Positions 12,438 through 23,838 of a DNA stretch of 64,000 nt are shown here, piece after piece. Each line of letters opens with the position of its first letter. Within the stretch, counting starts at the first letter, position 1. The notes under the pieces were generated by a model. It was not told the DNA's origin, searched no databases, and saw only the letters and a program-made list of their open reading frames with translations. Position numbers and translations under genes: made by a program. The DNA comes from Antitrichia curtipendula (taxonomy: Eukaryota; Streptophyta; Bryopsida; Hypnales; Leucodontaceae): positions 40,737,912 to 40,801,911 of the forward strand of contig OX579636.1 in assembly GCA_951230915.1 (NCBI GenBank), written 5' to 3'.

Positions 12438-13050
12438 ATTCCTTTGTCGAGTTGAATGAAGTTAGATTTTATTTCCGGTTCTGTCATAACCTTGGTTGCC
12501 CCTTCCATTGGTGCGCTGTGTATAGTAAGAGGGGTTTTTGGGCTTTTGTCATGAGGGTTATGTTCCAGTGACATCCATAGAACATGTTATTCAGGTTGGT
12601 GGGTAGGTTGAGGGAAGTCCTCGTAGTGGGACCAGCTTCCTGGGTTGATGGGAAAAGACCTCGAGCTTGGTCTTGTGTATTTTGTACTAGGAACTGTTTT
12701 CGAGACATCACTATGAGTTAGGATTACTTGAGAAGGTGAAGGTTTAAAGTTTGAACATCTCCAATAGAATAGGGTTCAAATTGAAGTGAGAAGCCAGAAA
12801 AATAAGCCTTTGATACAGGAACCCTGTCGAAGAGCTTCCGTTGGTTTGGTTGCAACTTGAAGAGTGGACAACTGTTGTTTGGTTAATGGTGGGTCTTCCT
12901 CTAGGCACTCCATGTATAATATGTGAACGATGTTCTCGTCACCGTATCAAGAGATAACACAACGATCCTATATTTTGCTGGTTCAGTAGGGTTAAGATAG
13001 GATCAGCTAATTCTGAGTGTGCCCCCAAGAGTGTGCTCTAATAAATCTAT
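12438..13050 (+). other. 3' untranslated region of the SEUSS-like gene
   Basis: Follows the TAG at 12435. Composition stays close to that of the gene for about 600 bp, and an AATAAA occurs at 13039, a possible polyadenylation signal. No conserved reading frame is present. The real cleavage site cannot be fixed from sequence alone. Confidence 0.4.
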
Positions 13051-13739
13051 CCTTGCAAAATGTTTGCAATATTAGGACACTGAAAATAGGGCACGGATTT
13101 GAAAATTCTATCATTTGAATTTTGAGCTCTTATAAAGTTTGCGTACTTACTATGTTCAAATGTCGTTCTTGGATGTTGTCCTGTCCTAAGTTGCAATTTG
13201 TGTGTATGTGACCCAAAAATTAGACTTAATTGATGCTTGATCACGGCTTTCAATGAAATTTGCTTGGGAATAATGTAGTTCACCCTGCCTTATATATTTG
13301 TGATTGATTGTTGTGCATGTATTGGAGATTTTAGATAGGAGAAAATAAATTGTGCTTGTTAAAGGGGAGAGGAGGAATATGTGGTAACTACCTCTAAAAT
13401 GCATCAAGTAAGCATGTGAACATGATTCCTATTGTTAATTTGATTTAGTTTTTGTTGAGTCTTCTTTTTCTTAATGTAGATTTCAATCATGTATATTTTG
13501 GACACTACATTAATCCCTAAATGTCTGATACTTTTTTTGAGGCTCTTGGAATTTGCTCAAAACTAAACAAAAAGCCCAAGTTTTTGTAATTTTTATCAAT
13601 TTAAAAAAACTTGCAATTGCATGAATTCAAACAAGATGTGTTATGAATCATGTAGGAAAATAAAACACAACAATATCACTTCTGAATTGAAAGGCTATAA
13701 TGTTTGATCAAGAAGGCGTTAAAATTACAAAGTGATTTG

Positions 13740-14590
13740 AAGTCTTCCAATCCTCTATTTATATGTCAAATCTAAAATTTAGGTCATGGAAAAAAATATG
13801 AAGTTAAAGGACATAACATGTATATAATGGTAGTCCATTTATAGTTTCTCAAAATCTACTCTACAAATATTTTTAATCCCTGAAGGATAATTAGTTGTTG
13901 AATGGACAATTGAAAACCTAGATAGGTTCCTATGAAGCCAATTTTGGTTCAGATGTTCACAAAATTTTGACACAAGGTGTGAACGTGTATTCCTTAATGA
14001 AATTTTTTTCCAAATCAAAAGTTATGTTGCCCTGAACTTTTTTGGTATTTTAGGCAATTGTAGAAAACTCTTGCAAAACTCCTCCTTTACTTCTAAAATT
14101 TGGCAAATATATTACCAAGTATGTAACTTACATGATGCAAAATGAAAATATAAAACAAAAATAAAAACATATGTATTATAAAAATCTCACTCTAGGAGGA
14201 CTTAAAGGTTGTTGGCCCTGTCGGGCAAGGTAAAAAATAACACTTTTCTTCTAACTTTCAAACGTTATAATCTTTCAATCTGTACGGTCAAAGTTTCTGA
14301 AATCTTTTCCACATTCCTATAGTAGTCTAGTACAAATTTGTATGGTTGAATTTTGATAGTAAACTTTTTTTTCTTCATTGTTTTCTCACTGTCCTAGAAA
14401 GGGGTAGTTTTTCACAATTTTTGCCCAAAATATGCTTCAGTCCTTTAGGAGTTAAAATGAATTTTTAATGTGATTTATTCTTCAAGATCTAGTGTATAAG
14501 AGGCTCACTTCCTAATGAGCCTCCAAGACTAAAAAGAAGCAAAGATTTGCAATGTATCCCTTTGCACAAAATCTTCAATAGACAATTTAT
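13740..14590 (-). repeat. Dispersed repeat B, copy 2 (interrupted)
   Basis: On the minus strand this segment repeats the landmarks of copy 1 at 80-345 in the same order. It is interrupted at 13877-14451 by a TTAA-flanked transposon. Removing the insert and one TTAA leaves a sequence that lines up with the other two copies across the junction. Confidence 0.65.
13877..14451 (-). mobile_element. TTAA-family non-autonomous transposon, copy 1
   Basis: About 575 bp, beginning TCCCTGAAGGA and ending TCCTTTAGGAG, flanked by TTAA at 13873-13876 and 14452-14455. Its interior (for example the phrase around AATCTGTACGGTCAAAGTTTC and TAGTCTAGTACAA) matches the reverse complement of copies at 17339 and 20678. 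No transposase frame. It sits inside repeat B, giving a filled-site/empty-site comparison. Confidence 0.75.
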
Positions 14591-15074
14591 AAACGATTTT
14601 CTTCAAAATCATTTACTTGATGTTTAACAATTGATTTTAAAGGGTATTCACACAAAAAATTGACCAAAAACAATGCTTTGAAAATATTATATTTAACTTC
14701 AAAGGTTTAGTAGTCATCTAAATATGGTGCCTTGGATATTTAGGGATTAATAAAACAAGATATTTTCAATGTGTTGATTATAGATAATCCAAAATTGACC
14801 TTAGACTTTGATGTTTAAAAAGTGTATATATTAGGTAAAGAATCTAGGGTAGCCAAATTTGCATTAGGCTCAAAACTAGATGTGGTACTACTTAATTGTT
14901 GCTTTAGCAAAGTCATGTATACCAATGTTTCTTTTTTGCTACAATCAAATTCCATCTTTACAAATCACTTCAAAACATGTTGCAAACAACTTAGTTGACA
15001 TGCTAAGGATGCAATTTGTAGGTTTACACTTCTGACACTGTAGAACATAACATCCACAAAAATCATACATTTAA

Positions 15075-15841
15075 CCCCTAAAATCCCATTGGCTCTACGA
15101 GGGCCAAAATGAAACCTTGGGTAGGCTCATACAATCTCAATATTCATTGTAGTTTTTTGAATATTTTTGTGAAGCTAGAAAAACTCATAAGCTTTTGGGG
15201 AATATAATTTTTTTTTCAATCAGTGCCCAGGAATTAAAGGTATGACACAATTAGCTGAAAACAGAGGTTGGCGGGCAACATTAAAAAAAATCACAAAAAA
15301 TCAAAATTAAAACTTTATAATTTTTTGTCTACATGTGAAGCTTTGATTCATTCTATTTGGACTAGTGATAAGAAAGCTATGGACAATTTTGTTTTTTGAG
15401 CAATCTAAGCATCTTCATCAAAAAATAACTTAAAGAATTCAATTTTGAATGCATTTTTTACATTTTTTCAAAAATAACTATTTGATAGGGTTAAGTAAGC
15501 TTGCTAGAAAAATCTCACCATTTGGATTATTGTGTTTCAATTCCATCTTAGAGGTATTAACAATTTAGTCTTCCTTTCAATCTTTTACTTACTTCTACTT
15601 AACAATTTTTTAAATAATGAAAATCAAGTGTGTGTTTAAATTTTTTTTCTAGACTTTCAATTCAATTCAAAGTGGTTAGTGCAACAAAAAAAATTTATCA
15701 CATGATCTAAGACAAGTCAAGTACAAGATCCCATGGTCAGATTCTAAGAAAAGTTATTTCAGCTGTTTTCGTGGGCAAATGCAATAAAAATGGCAGTTTT
15801 GAGTGTTTTTTGACACAAGAATGGCCTTGGGACTTCAGGGG
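15075..15841 (-). mobile_element. TTAA-family non-autonomous transposon, copy 2
   Basis: Begins CCCCTAAAATCCCATTGG after TTAA (15071-15074) and ends CTTGGGACTTCAGGGG before TCAA, a one-base decay of TTAA. Interior phrases such as CAAGTACAAGATCC and the block around AAGCTTTGATTCATTC are shared with the copy at 39146. No coding capacity. Confidence 0.7.
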
Positions 15842-15849
15842 TCAAACCT

Positions 15850-16400
15850 AAATGTTTGCAGAGGTGTTACAAACCAAAACACATCACAAAAAATTTCAAA
15901 TTTTTCATCACTTCTATTGTCTCACTTCCATAAATTTATATATAATTGCGAAACTGTAAAACAAAAACTTCCACAAAAAATCATACACCTGCACTCTCAG
16001 ACGAGTTACAAACCCAAAACACATCACGATTTCTTCAAAAAAATTGCATCACCTCTACTGTCTCACTTCCATACATTTATAAATTGTGACGCACCATCAA
16101 TTCAAACAAAAAACTTCCACAAAAATCAGCAACAACATTTCAACGTCGATGGAATTCTCAGAGGTGTTCACAAAACCGAAGCACCGACATCACCCGATTT
16201 CTTCAAAAACATTCATCACCTTCCACTGTCTCGATCACTTCCATAAAATTTATAATTGTGACAGTCACCAACTCACCATCAACAAAAACACAAACTTCCA
16301 TCCAAAAAGCATCAACATTTCAACCTGGATGGCACTCTCAGAAGAAGTCCCAAACCAAAACACACATCACAAACAAAAAATTTCGAACTTCTCATCGACC
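15850..16400. repeat. Degenerate tandem array, about 140-170 bp period
   Basis: At least three and a half units repeat the series: AACTTCCACAAAAA, CTCTCAGA, AAACCAAAACACATCAC, TTTCTTCAAAA, CATCACC, TCTACTGTCTC and CACTTCCATAAATTTAT. The CACTTCCAT landmark falls at about 15923, 16064 and 16236. The array starts right at the outer end of the TTAA element ending at 15841 and runs towards the 3' end of the EPF-like gene. Overlapping 138-147-aa frames here are products of the repeat. Confidence 0.65.
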
Positions 16401-16621
16401 TTGAAACGACTGGCAAGTGATTCCACAGGCAATTCTACAATACTCCTGAAACGGGAGTCAGTCATTCATCGACACTCTGAGTTCTCTGAGTCGTCGTCGT
16501 GACAGGGTCAATTGCTTTCACAGAAAAACAAAAAAGCTTAGATTGTATGCAACCAAGTTCAGTTCAGTTCAGTTATGATTAAGTTAGCCCCTTCATCTCA
16601 TGTGAACCTCTTACTACAGAC

Positions 16622-16680
16622 TTAGTATAATAACAACAATAATAATAAATTATAACAACTATTATTATTATTATCATCCC
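16622..16680. repeat. Simple AAT/ATT-rich microsatellite
   Basis: Runs of ATAACAACAATAATAATAA followed by TATTATTATTATTATC. Downstream of the EPF-like stop codon on its strand, so possibly transcribed in its 3' untranslated region. Confidence 0.6.
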
Positions 16681-16783
16681 TGTCGATCTAACTTAAAGTT
16701 AAGCCCCTCGGTCACTGCTGCAGCAGCAGTGATGTAACTTCTAAGTACTCATCAGTGTGTGTGTGTCTTGTCTGTATGAGGGT

Positions 16784-19700
16784 TCAAGGGATGGGGAAGG
16801 CCCTGCCATGGCAGACGCAGAGGTACCCCAACGGACAAGCTTCAGCGTGGAGGTCCAACGAGAACGAGGCCTGGCTGCACTCGAAGCTCACCACCTGCAC
16901 GGTGCAGGGCGAGCAGGCGCCACACGTGTGCAGGCAGTCCGGCGCAGAGGAGCCGATGAGAACGGAAGCAGAAGAAGACGAAGCAGAAGAAGACGACGAA
17001 GACGAAGAAGACGAAGAAACCGGCTGAGAACACCAAAAAACAAAAATTAAACAATTAAACAACAATTAAACAAACACTCAGTCGTTGTTTAGTATTCCTA
17101 TTAATTGTTAGTATAATCATCCATGGACAGATCGACAGTGGCGTAACGTAAGTGAAAGCTGTCCATTTGTTTGACTCTTTCACCGCACAGTTGACTGAAA
17201 ACGAGAAATCTGAATGAGAACGATGGGTTTTTGTTTTTTGTTTTTGTTTTCTTGTAAATAAAAATCTGCACCTCTCTTCTTATAATACTAATATAACTTT
17301 TTGTTGGTAAGTCTCTTTTGTGGTGGAATTGTTGTTAACCCCTAAAGGACCAAGGGGGTTTTCCAGGGAGACATTCCAAAAACTGTGACTTTTTGGTATG
17401 TTATTCAAAAAAGAAAATCAAAACTTTGTTTTGGAACTTCAACCGTACAAAACTAAAGTAAGTTATTTTAACAAAGTGTAGAAAAAATTTCAGCCCTTTT
17501 CACTATGCAGATTAAAAGATTATAGCATTTGAAGTGAGAAAAAAACTTTTCTTCCAATCCTGCAAAACAGGGTAAGCAGACTTCGGGCTCATTTGGAGGA
17601 AATTTTTTGTTCTACACAAACATGAGATTTTTGACCATTCATAAGTATATGATATTAGGTTCACTCACAAAAAAAATTTAGAAGAAAATATAGAGTCTAG
17701 CTTATTCTAAATCACCCTGCAATGCAAGGAGGTTTAATGAATTGGCAATACGCTAGTCATTTTTTTGTGCAATGAGGAAATATTTTATTTTAAATCCAAA
17801 TGGTGAAAAATTAGAGACTAACATTTGGAATATTTGGCAAAAATTTCAAGAATTTTGACTTCACTAATTGCAAGATAATAGGGTTTGAAGTTAGAAGAAA
17901 ATGTTTTTTCTTGAAACTACCCTAACATAGCTAACAAATTTTGATTCCTTGTAGAATGTGATTGGACAACTAAAATTTATATTTTTTTTGGACAATTGTA
18001 TGCCATATTTTATTAGTTACATACATGCCAAATTTCAAAACTTGATGTTCTTTTTTGCAAAAGATTCTCCAAAGATTCCCAAATTGCCCAAATTGCCCCA
18101 AAAGTTCAAGGCAACATAACTTTTGATCCGGGCACCCGATTAGAAAAAAAATTATTTTTTCACAAAGGAAGTACATGCTTACACATTGTGTCCAAATTTC
18201 ATGAACATCCAACTAAAAATGACTTTGTAGGAACCTACCCAAGATTTCTTGCGTACGTTGAACGGACACTTGGTCCTTTAGGGGTTAACATGAAAGTAGC
18301 CTTGAGTATGTACACTAGGGACAAAATTTGAGCAAGTTTCGAGAAAATCGAAAGTTTTTTTAAGCTCCTGAATGTTGGGAGAGTGGTCATTGATCATTCT
18401 GTACTAATAGATGGTGTGTCTTTGGTGAATAGCGAGGGTGAAATAGGTGGAATCTTGTTATTTGGTCTCTTTGGGGGGGTTTATTCTGGAAACGGATGAA
18501 GCCTACCACGGAGGCGGTTAGTAAAAAAAATTAAAACTTGTCAAGATGAATGGTTAGGAAAAAAAAATTCAGATTCTTGGATGAATAGGTGCACTTCATT
18601 GTTGCCGTAGTTTCTTTCATGGAGTCAATTCATTGCATATTTAGAATCCTTGGCATTCTCATTGGGTTAACAATGGAAGGACAAGGGCTAACACTCAAGT
18701 AGCTAGGCAAACAAAAAATTTGGTTCTTGGATAAATAGGTGCAATCTTTGTTTTCATACACCAATAGAAAGGGAGGGCTTAAGGCACCAACCTCAAGTAG
18801 GAGAGCTCAGTACCATATGTAGGCCCACATTCACACCAAGATTGAATGTGCCTATGTGGGCCTTAGGAACCAAGCTCTCCTATTGTATCTTGGTGCCAAA
18901 GACCATATTTTCTACCAGTGCTAGTTAATTTCTCTTCAAGTAATTAGTAATACACTTTTTGTCCTCCCCTGAGAGCTTGAAATTATAGAATAATATGTTT
19001 CTAGACACAGTTTGGGGATATATCCTCCAATACACTCATCATCCACTCTGATTTTCAAAGATCAAAGTTGGGTTCTTTCTTTTTCTCGGTCATTTACTGT
19101 GGCAAATATCTTGACATGCTTGATAAATGTTAGTCTTAAGATTACTTTCTTCAGCATTGATGTTCAATTGGTTGTTTAGTGATTAATTACCGGTAGACAC
19201 TCTGTCATGTGACGCCCCCCTGTGACGAACAGTATAACTGATCTCTTCCATTACTAAGTTGGCCATGACTTAGCAGTGCTGCAAGCATGCCGCTGCTGAA
19301 TGAATTTGACCCAAATCCGCCCTTTTGAAGAACGAGTTTCAAGCAGAATTCAAACGAGCTTTGCACACAACACGACTAGATTATCATGCACAAGCAATTC
19401 ACTAGAGTTCTGAATAAAAATCGATTCGTGTACGTACTCTAGTTCCTTCCAAATCCTCACGTGTATGAATCATGATGCAAGGTCGGATTGACGCACCTTC
19501 AAACTGGAATCTTTTCTGAACAAATGCTTCCCCACATGTGTGGAGAGTTCAGGTGCATTAGAAACCCGCGGCACGTCTTCAGTGCCTGCACGACCACCAT
19601 GTTTTCATCAGTGAATCCTTCGATCGAAACTCCAAACATCAATAGCACCCTCTCTCTTTTCTGTAGCTCTGGCAACTAACAACTTCTCGATCACTGAAGA

Positions 19701-19949
19701 CAACACCATGCAAATAAACATTGACGAGGTAATTTGCAACCCGGATTTGCAATAAGATAGAAGGAGTTCACATTTGAGCAAGCAGCTACAGCAAAAAGAA
19801 GACATGTTACAAATGCCAGGATCGGAACACTAACGTTGCCTCACGGCGTCCGTGATGATGCCCGAGTTCAGAATTAGCAGCACCATCAGCAAGGCTAATT
19901 CGACTCTGAGTCCCATGATTGGAACGACCATGAACGAATTCGCACTCAT
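16784..19949 (-). CDS. EPF-like: EPF1/EPF2-type secreted cysteine-rich peptide precursor
   Basis: Exons on the minus strand: 19949-19835, 19585-19497 and 17023-16784; 444 nt, 147 aa, phases 1 and 0 match across both junctions. Exon 1 encodes a signal peptide (hydrophobic core about residues 18-32) with an upstream in-frame stop. Exon 2 gives a short charged propeptide. Exon 3 opens with poly-Ser (71-88) and then the mature domain: GSSAPDC, TCGACSPC, VSFEC, ACPLGYLCVC, ending FPIP. Eight cysteines lie at 98, 102, 105, 108, 117, 131, 137 and 139, the EPF1/EPF2 arrangement. Family members are exported and read by ERECTA-type receptors with TOO MANY MOUTHS to space stomata; that is inferred by similarity. 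Intron 2 (2.5 kb) carries a transposon and a foldback. Exons 1 and 2 rest on splice sites and frame only. Confidence 0.85.
17339..18284 (+). mobile_element. TTAA-family non-autonomous transposon, copy 3, in EPF intron 2
   Basis: A 946-bp element with nearly perfect ends: TTAACCCCTAAAGGACCAAG on the left and CTTGGTCCTTTAGGGGTTAA on the right, which are exact inverted repeats. TTAA flanks at 17335-17338 and 18285-18288. No frame above about 80 aa, so no transposase. It lies wholly in intron 2 of the EPF-like gene. Its tidy ends make it the best model copy of the family. Confidence 0.85.
18783..18897. repeat. 115-bp imperfect foldback in EPF intron 2
   Basis: Left-arm blocks GGCACCAA, AGGAGAGCT and GGCCCACATTCA are mirrored in the right arm by TGAATGTG, ATGTGGGCC, AGCTCTCCT and TTGGTGCC. 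The turn is near 18836-18842. The transcript of either strand would fold into a long hairpin. It could be a tiny MITE or a hairpin RNA source; no evidence for expression is visible. Confidence 0.7.
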
Positions 19950-20480
19950 CCTCGATCAGTCCCCTAACACCAGCAAAAATTAACGAAGGAATTGCTCTCA
20001 ATCTCTCCCCGAATCTCTCCGTTAGAAACTTGTATGAAACTTGAAGGCTAGAATTGAATCAAGCATGTCAGGTAGAAGGCACAGAATTCTGTTGTGGGCA
20101 TACCTCGCTCTTATAGGCACTCCAATTTTCTTACAAAATTTACAAACTCAGAAACATTCAATTAATGCTCTTCAGCTATTGCCCATGAGCTAGCCAGCAC
20201 TGCTAGTACCGAAACTCCCTGGCTCTGCAATGAAGTCACAAGGCTTTTGATTCTCTAGCTCTTCATGTGTTGCCTCAATATATTTGCAGCGTGATTTACG
20301 ACCTTGGGTTTTAAATGGGGTTAGCTCCAATTCATGAAATGCGAGCATGGACCGTGATGAGCTCGATCAGACAGACGCGACATTCATTTCAAGCCGTTTC
20401 AGCAGCCCTGCGCGCATCTTGCAGCTCAGTTTGATGAAGCTTGTGCGGAAGTGAAAGGCCGGCATGGAAACTGGGGTGGG
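19950..20480 (-). promoter_or_regulatory. Presumed promoter and leader of the EPF-like gene
   Basis: DNA upstream of the ATG at 19949 on the minus strand, more balanced in composition than the flanking repeats. TATAAGAG on the minus strand (complement at 20110-20117) is a candidate TATA element about 165 bp before the ATG. Longer frames here lack any family match. Inference only. Confidence 0.3.
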
Positions 20481-20554
20481 GGTCTTGAATGGGGGCGCTG
20501 CGGTGGGGGTACATGGCCTAAATGCCATTATAACTGGGATGGGAATCGGACGAC

Positions 20555-20637
20555 CGGTAAGGTAATTACGTAATTACCGGTAATCACTGATAGTTACCGG
20601 TACTTACTGTTAATTACTGATAGTTACTGGTAAGGTA
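20555..20637. repeat. Short degenerate repeats of GTAATTAC / ACTGATAGTTACYGGTA
   Basis: ACTGATAGTTACCGGTA at about 20587 recurs as ACTGATAGTTACTGGTA at about 20617, with GTAATTAC repeats just before. Lies next to the left end of a TTAA element at 20678. Confidence 0.6.
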
Positions 20638-20677
20638 CCTAAACCTAAAATTGCACGAATGAGCTTTGTGGCATTAA

Positions 20678-21602
20678 CCCCTAAAGGACCAAGGCCATTT
20701 TTCTGCCCCAAAACACTCAAAACTGCCATTTCTATAGCAAAGAGTTCAAAAAATTGAAATTGTTTTTTTTCTTTCACATCTAACCGTAGGATCTTATACC
20801 TAACTAGTATGAAAATGTGTGGAAAAAATTTCAGAATATTTGACCGCACAGATTGCAAGATATCTGTGTTTAAAGTGAAAAAAACAAGTTTTTCAGCACA
20901 TTGCGGGACTAGATTTTATGACTTTGAACATTTTTAACTTAAATATTTTGCACTACAGAGTTTTGAGCTTTTAATCTTTATAGTGGAGAATTGAGTTGAG
21001 AGTCTAGGTTAAAAAAAAAAAAAAAGAAGAACTTAATTTTCATTATTAAAAAAACTGTTAAGTAGAAGTAGGTACAAGATAGAAAGAAAATCTAAAATAT
21101 CAATATCTTTTATATGGAATTAAAAATCACTAATCCCAATGGTGAGATTGTTCTAGCAAAAAAACTAAACCTTGTGGAACTTTTTTTTTTTGAAAAATTA
21201 TAAAAATTGCATTCAGAAATGAATCCTACAAGTTATTTTTTCAGGAAGATGCTCTAAGTGCCCGAAAAACAAGCTTGTCCATAACATTCTCATAACAAAT
21301 CCAAATGAAATGAATTAAAGCTTTCCAGATAGACAAAAATATAATCTATAAGAAAAAAAAATTAGAAAAAATAAAAATAAAAAATTGCAAATTTTTTTTG
21401 CTGCCCCTCGACCCCTGTTTTGAGCTATTTGGGCATAACTTTTTTTCCCGGGCACCGATTGTGAAAAAAATTATATTCCCATGAAGCTAATCAGATTTTC
21501 TACCTCCAAAAAAAGTTTCAAAAAATCAGGAGAAAATTTCAGCCCGTAGGTACCTGCCCGAAAACTCATTTGTCCCCCGAGGGGACAATGGTCCTTTAGG
21601 GG
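20678..21602 (+). mobile_element. TTAA-family non-autonomous transposon, copy 4
   Basis: A 925-bp element opening CCCCTAAAGGACCAAGGCC and closing GGTCCTTTAGGGG, with TTAA on both sides (20674-20677, 21603-21606). Interior phrase GTGTGGAAAAAATTTCAG plus the bases around GACCGCACAGATTGCAAGAT matches the equivalent part of copies 3 and 8. No transposase frame. Confidence 0.85.
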
Positions 21603-21606
21603 TTAA

Positions 21607-23300
21607 CCAATATGCTCTATAAAATGAACAACAATTTTTGCACATTGGTGAAGGACTATGAATCAAAATGCAAGCAGTTCCATAATTTTTGGACACATTG
21701 TGAATTAGTTACAAGTAGGGTGGTAAAAGTAGTAGCATGTAGATGATGCCAAAATGCATTTGATGCACATGAAAAATGACACTAAAATAAAAGTTGCCTA
21801 TGATGGGCAGGATGAGTGGTTTGTCATATTGCCATTAACCAAAAAAATTCAGATTTTTTTCCGTACACAAACAAATATGTGAAAGGAAGGAAGCAATTGA
21901 AGTTTTATTTTTTGGTCAAAGTATGAATTTGTTATGAATTTTTGTAGTGTGCTACCCTGATTGGTCCAAAAGAGTCTGAGCAAGACTATTCCAAATCAGC
22001 AAAAAGTGTTTGTGTAATGGTCATCTTACCACCTAAAGCAGTCACAACATTTTCTAGCATGGCTACAATATTTTCTAAGGCATAGCCCTAACATAAAAGA
22101 ATCAAAAATAATTTTATACGAAGAGTTTACACTAGAAATGTGGTGGTGCCATGTCACAGTCACTAATAACTCTATAACCATCTCTCAAGGCATTGATTAT
22201 GGCCACAAATGAATCTAATGTATTCCTAATCCTTTTAAGTGAATTTTTTTTGTAATGGAATTATATAAGACCCTAATGCCAGATAGTTCCTGAGGTGCCT
22301 GCTATAGGTGGTTTGCCTATTATAAGCAAGTTTATCTTAGAGAAGGAGTTAAAACAATAGAAAGTCCACTTCTAAGGTTTTCACCTCCATAGTATTATAA
22401 ATAGAGTTGCACACTATTCAAAATTCACCCTACATGTGTCTTATCATACACTTCATTACGAGTATCCTCTCTATTCAATTTTGAAAAGTGGTCCATTTTA
22501 GGTGCAATTACCTTGAGGTAGTAGAGATTGCCTAGCCAATGCCTCACACTAAATAACTTAGTTTATGGACAATTCACACTAATTTATGTATTTTAGTACC
22601 TCTTATTAGTGCATGGTCAAATATAAGTGAATAAAATTCTTTTGACTAGTGGCATTGCTAGATAGAATTTAGAGCGTATTTTGATTAAATAAATGTGTGT
22701 TTTTATTGCTCATTGGTTACTTATTGTTAATAATAATTTTGAATACTTTAGTGATTACTAAAGTATTGTTAGAAAAGCCAATTATGATTCATTAACGGAA
22801 TCCCAAATTTGCTCTCATTTTTATTTACACCTTTTACTCAATTTATATAAAACTTATTTTTATTTTTATTTGACAATAAAAAAAATAAAAAAAAGGTTGC
22901 TAAATTAGTTGTGGCCCAATTCTGTCAAAATCTAGGAGAGCATGTCGTTGTAGGGATGCCAAATAATTTTAGAGCATTTAACATCTCTTACTTTGAAACA
23001 CTCCAATAATAAGATATCTTGGACTATTCTAGATTGGCCTCTATCTGTTATGAATGAAATTAATCCATTTTGATAGAATTGTACCAAGGTGGTTTTCTAG
23101 CAATTTGATCTTGTTCTTGGAATGACACCGCAAATGTTTATTGTTCAATGGATTACAAAAAATCCTTCTATATAAAACAAAAGTTGGAATGTTCATCTTT
23201 GAAATTTTGTGTAAAAAAGGAGAATTCTTACCCATAACAATTTGATCTCCAATAATTTATTTATTTATTCATTTTTTAAACAAATGATTCACACGTCACC
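21607..23300. other. Gene-free AT-rich DNA
   Basis: No gene recognised on either strand. All frames are short. A scattering of A/T homopolymers and direct short repeats, without a clear mobile element boundary. Confidence 0.5.
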
Positions 23301-23399
23301 AAAAATGATGATTTCCATGGTGACCAGCCCCTCCTTCTGATGAAATTGGACTTAGGGTAACTTTGCAGATGTCCGAATTTGATAAAGTTTCATAGATGT

Positions 23400-23838
23400 T
23401 GGACACATGTAAGTGTGTGATAAGCACACCTCCCTTACCACCCAAGACTTTCCCCAACGGGAACGGTTCTTTTGATAGCCGGTTCCGTTGGAACCAGAGT
23501 CTCATCCCCCCCGAACCCACATCCATTCATCCAGAGTGTCATTCATCCAGAGCGTGTCCTCCGTCGTCCTCTTCAACACCTTCGAGCTCCACAAGCGATG
23601 GTGATGGCAGGACTCCTCTGCTGCTCTCCCCCCAAACGGCCCAAACGGCACCACGACACATCGTCTCTTCGCATTTGAATTCACATCTACTCGAGTGTCT
23701 TCTGTCCGTCTCATTTGAGCCTTTTCTGTGATTGAAAATGGCTGCGATTTGAGTCCGGGACGGCAGTGAATGCAGAGCTTCTGTCGAAGGAGCCGTTTTG
23801 TAGGTTTGGAAGGCTCGGACGAGGGAGTTCGAGAATCG
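23400..23838 (+). promoter_or_regulatory. Promoter and leader region of the cyclin H gene
   Basis: A block with higher GC than the DNA to its left ends at the cyclin H start codon at 23839. Open frames on the minus strand through 23296-24285 cross the cyclin H first exon and do not resemble a protein family. The transcription start cannot be fixed. Confidence 0.35.

Noticed and set aside
15803..16502. 147- and 138-aa frames
   Set aside because: They run through a degenerate tandem array and a transposon end, without matching any protein.
16717..16733. CTGCTGCAGCAGCAG near-palindrome
   Set aside because: Short CTG/CAG run; not long enough to call a regulatory hairpin.
16755..17050. Plus-strand acidic or Arg-rich frames of 90-97 aa
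   Set aside because: They are antisense shadows of the EPF cysteine-rich exon; the acidic and basic tails are the poly-Ser codons read backwards.
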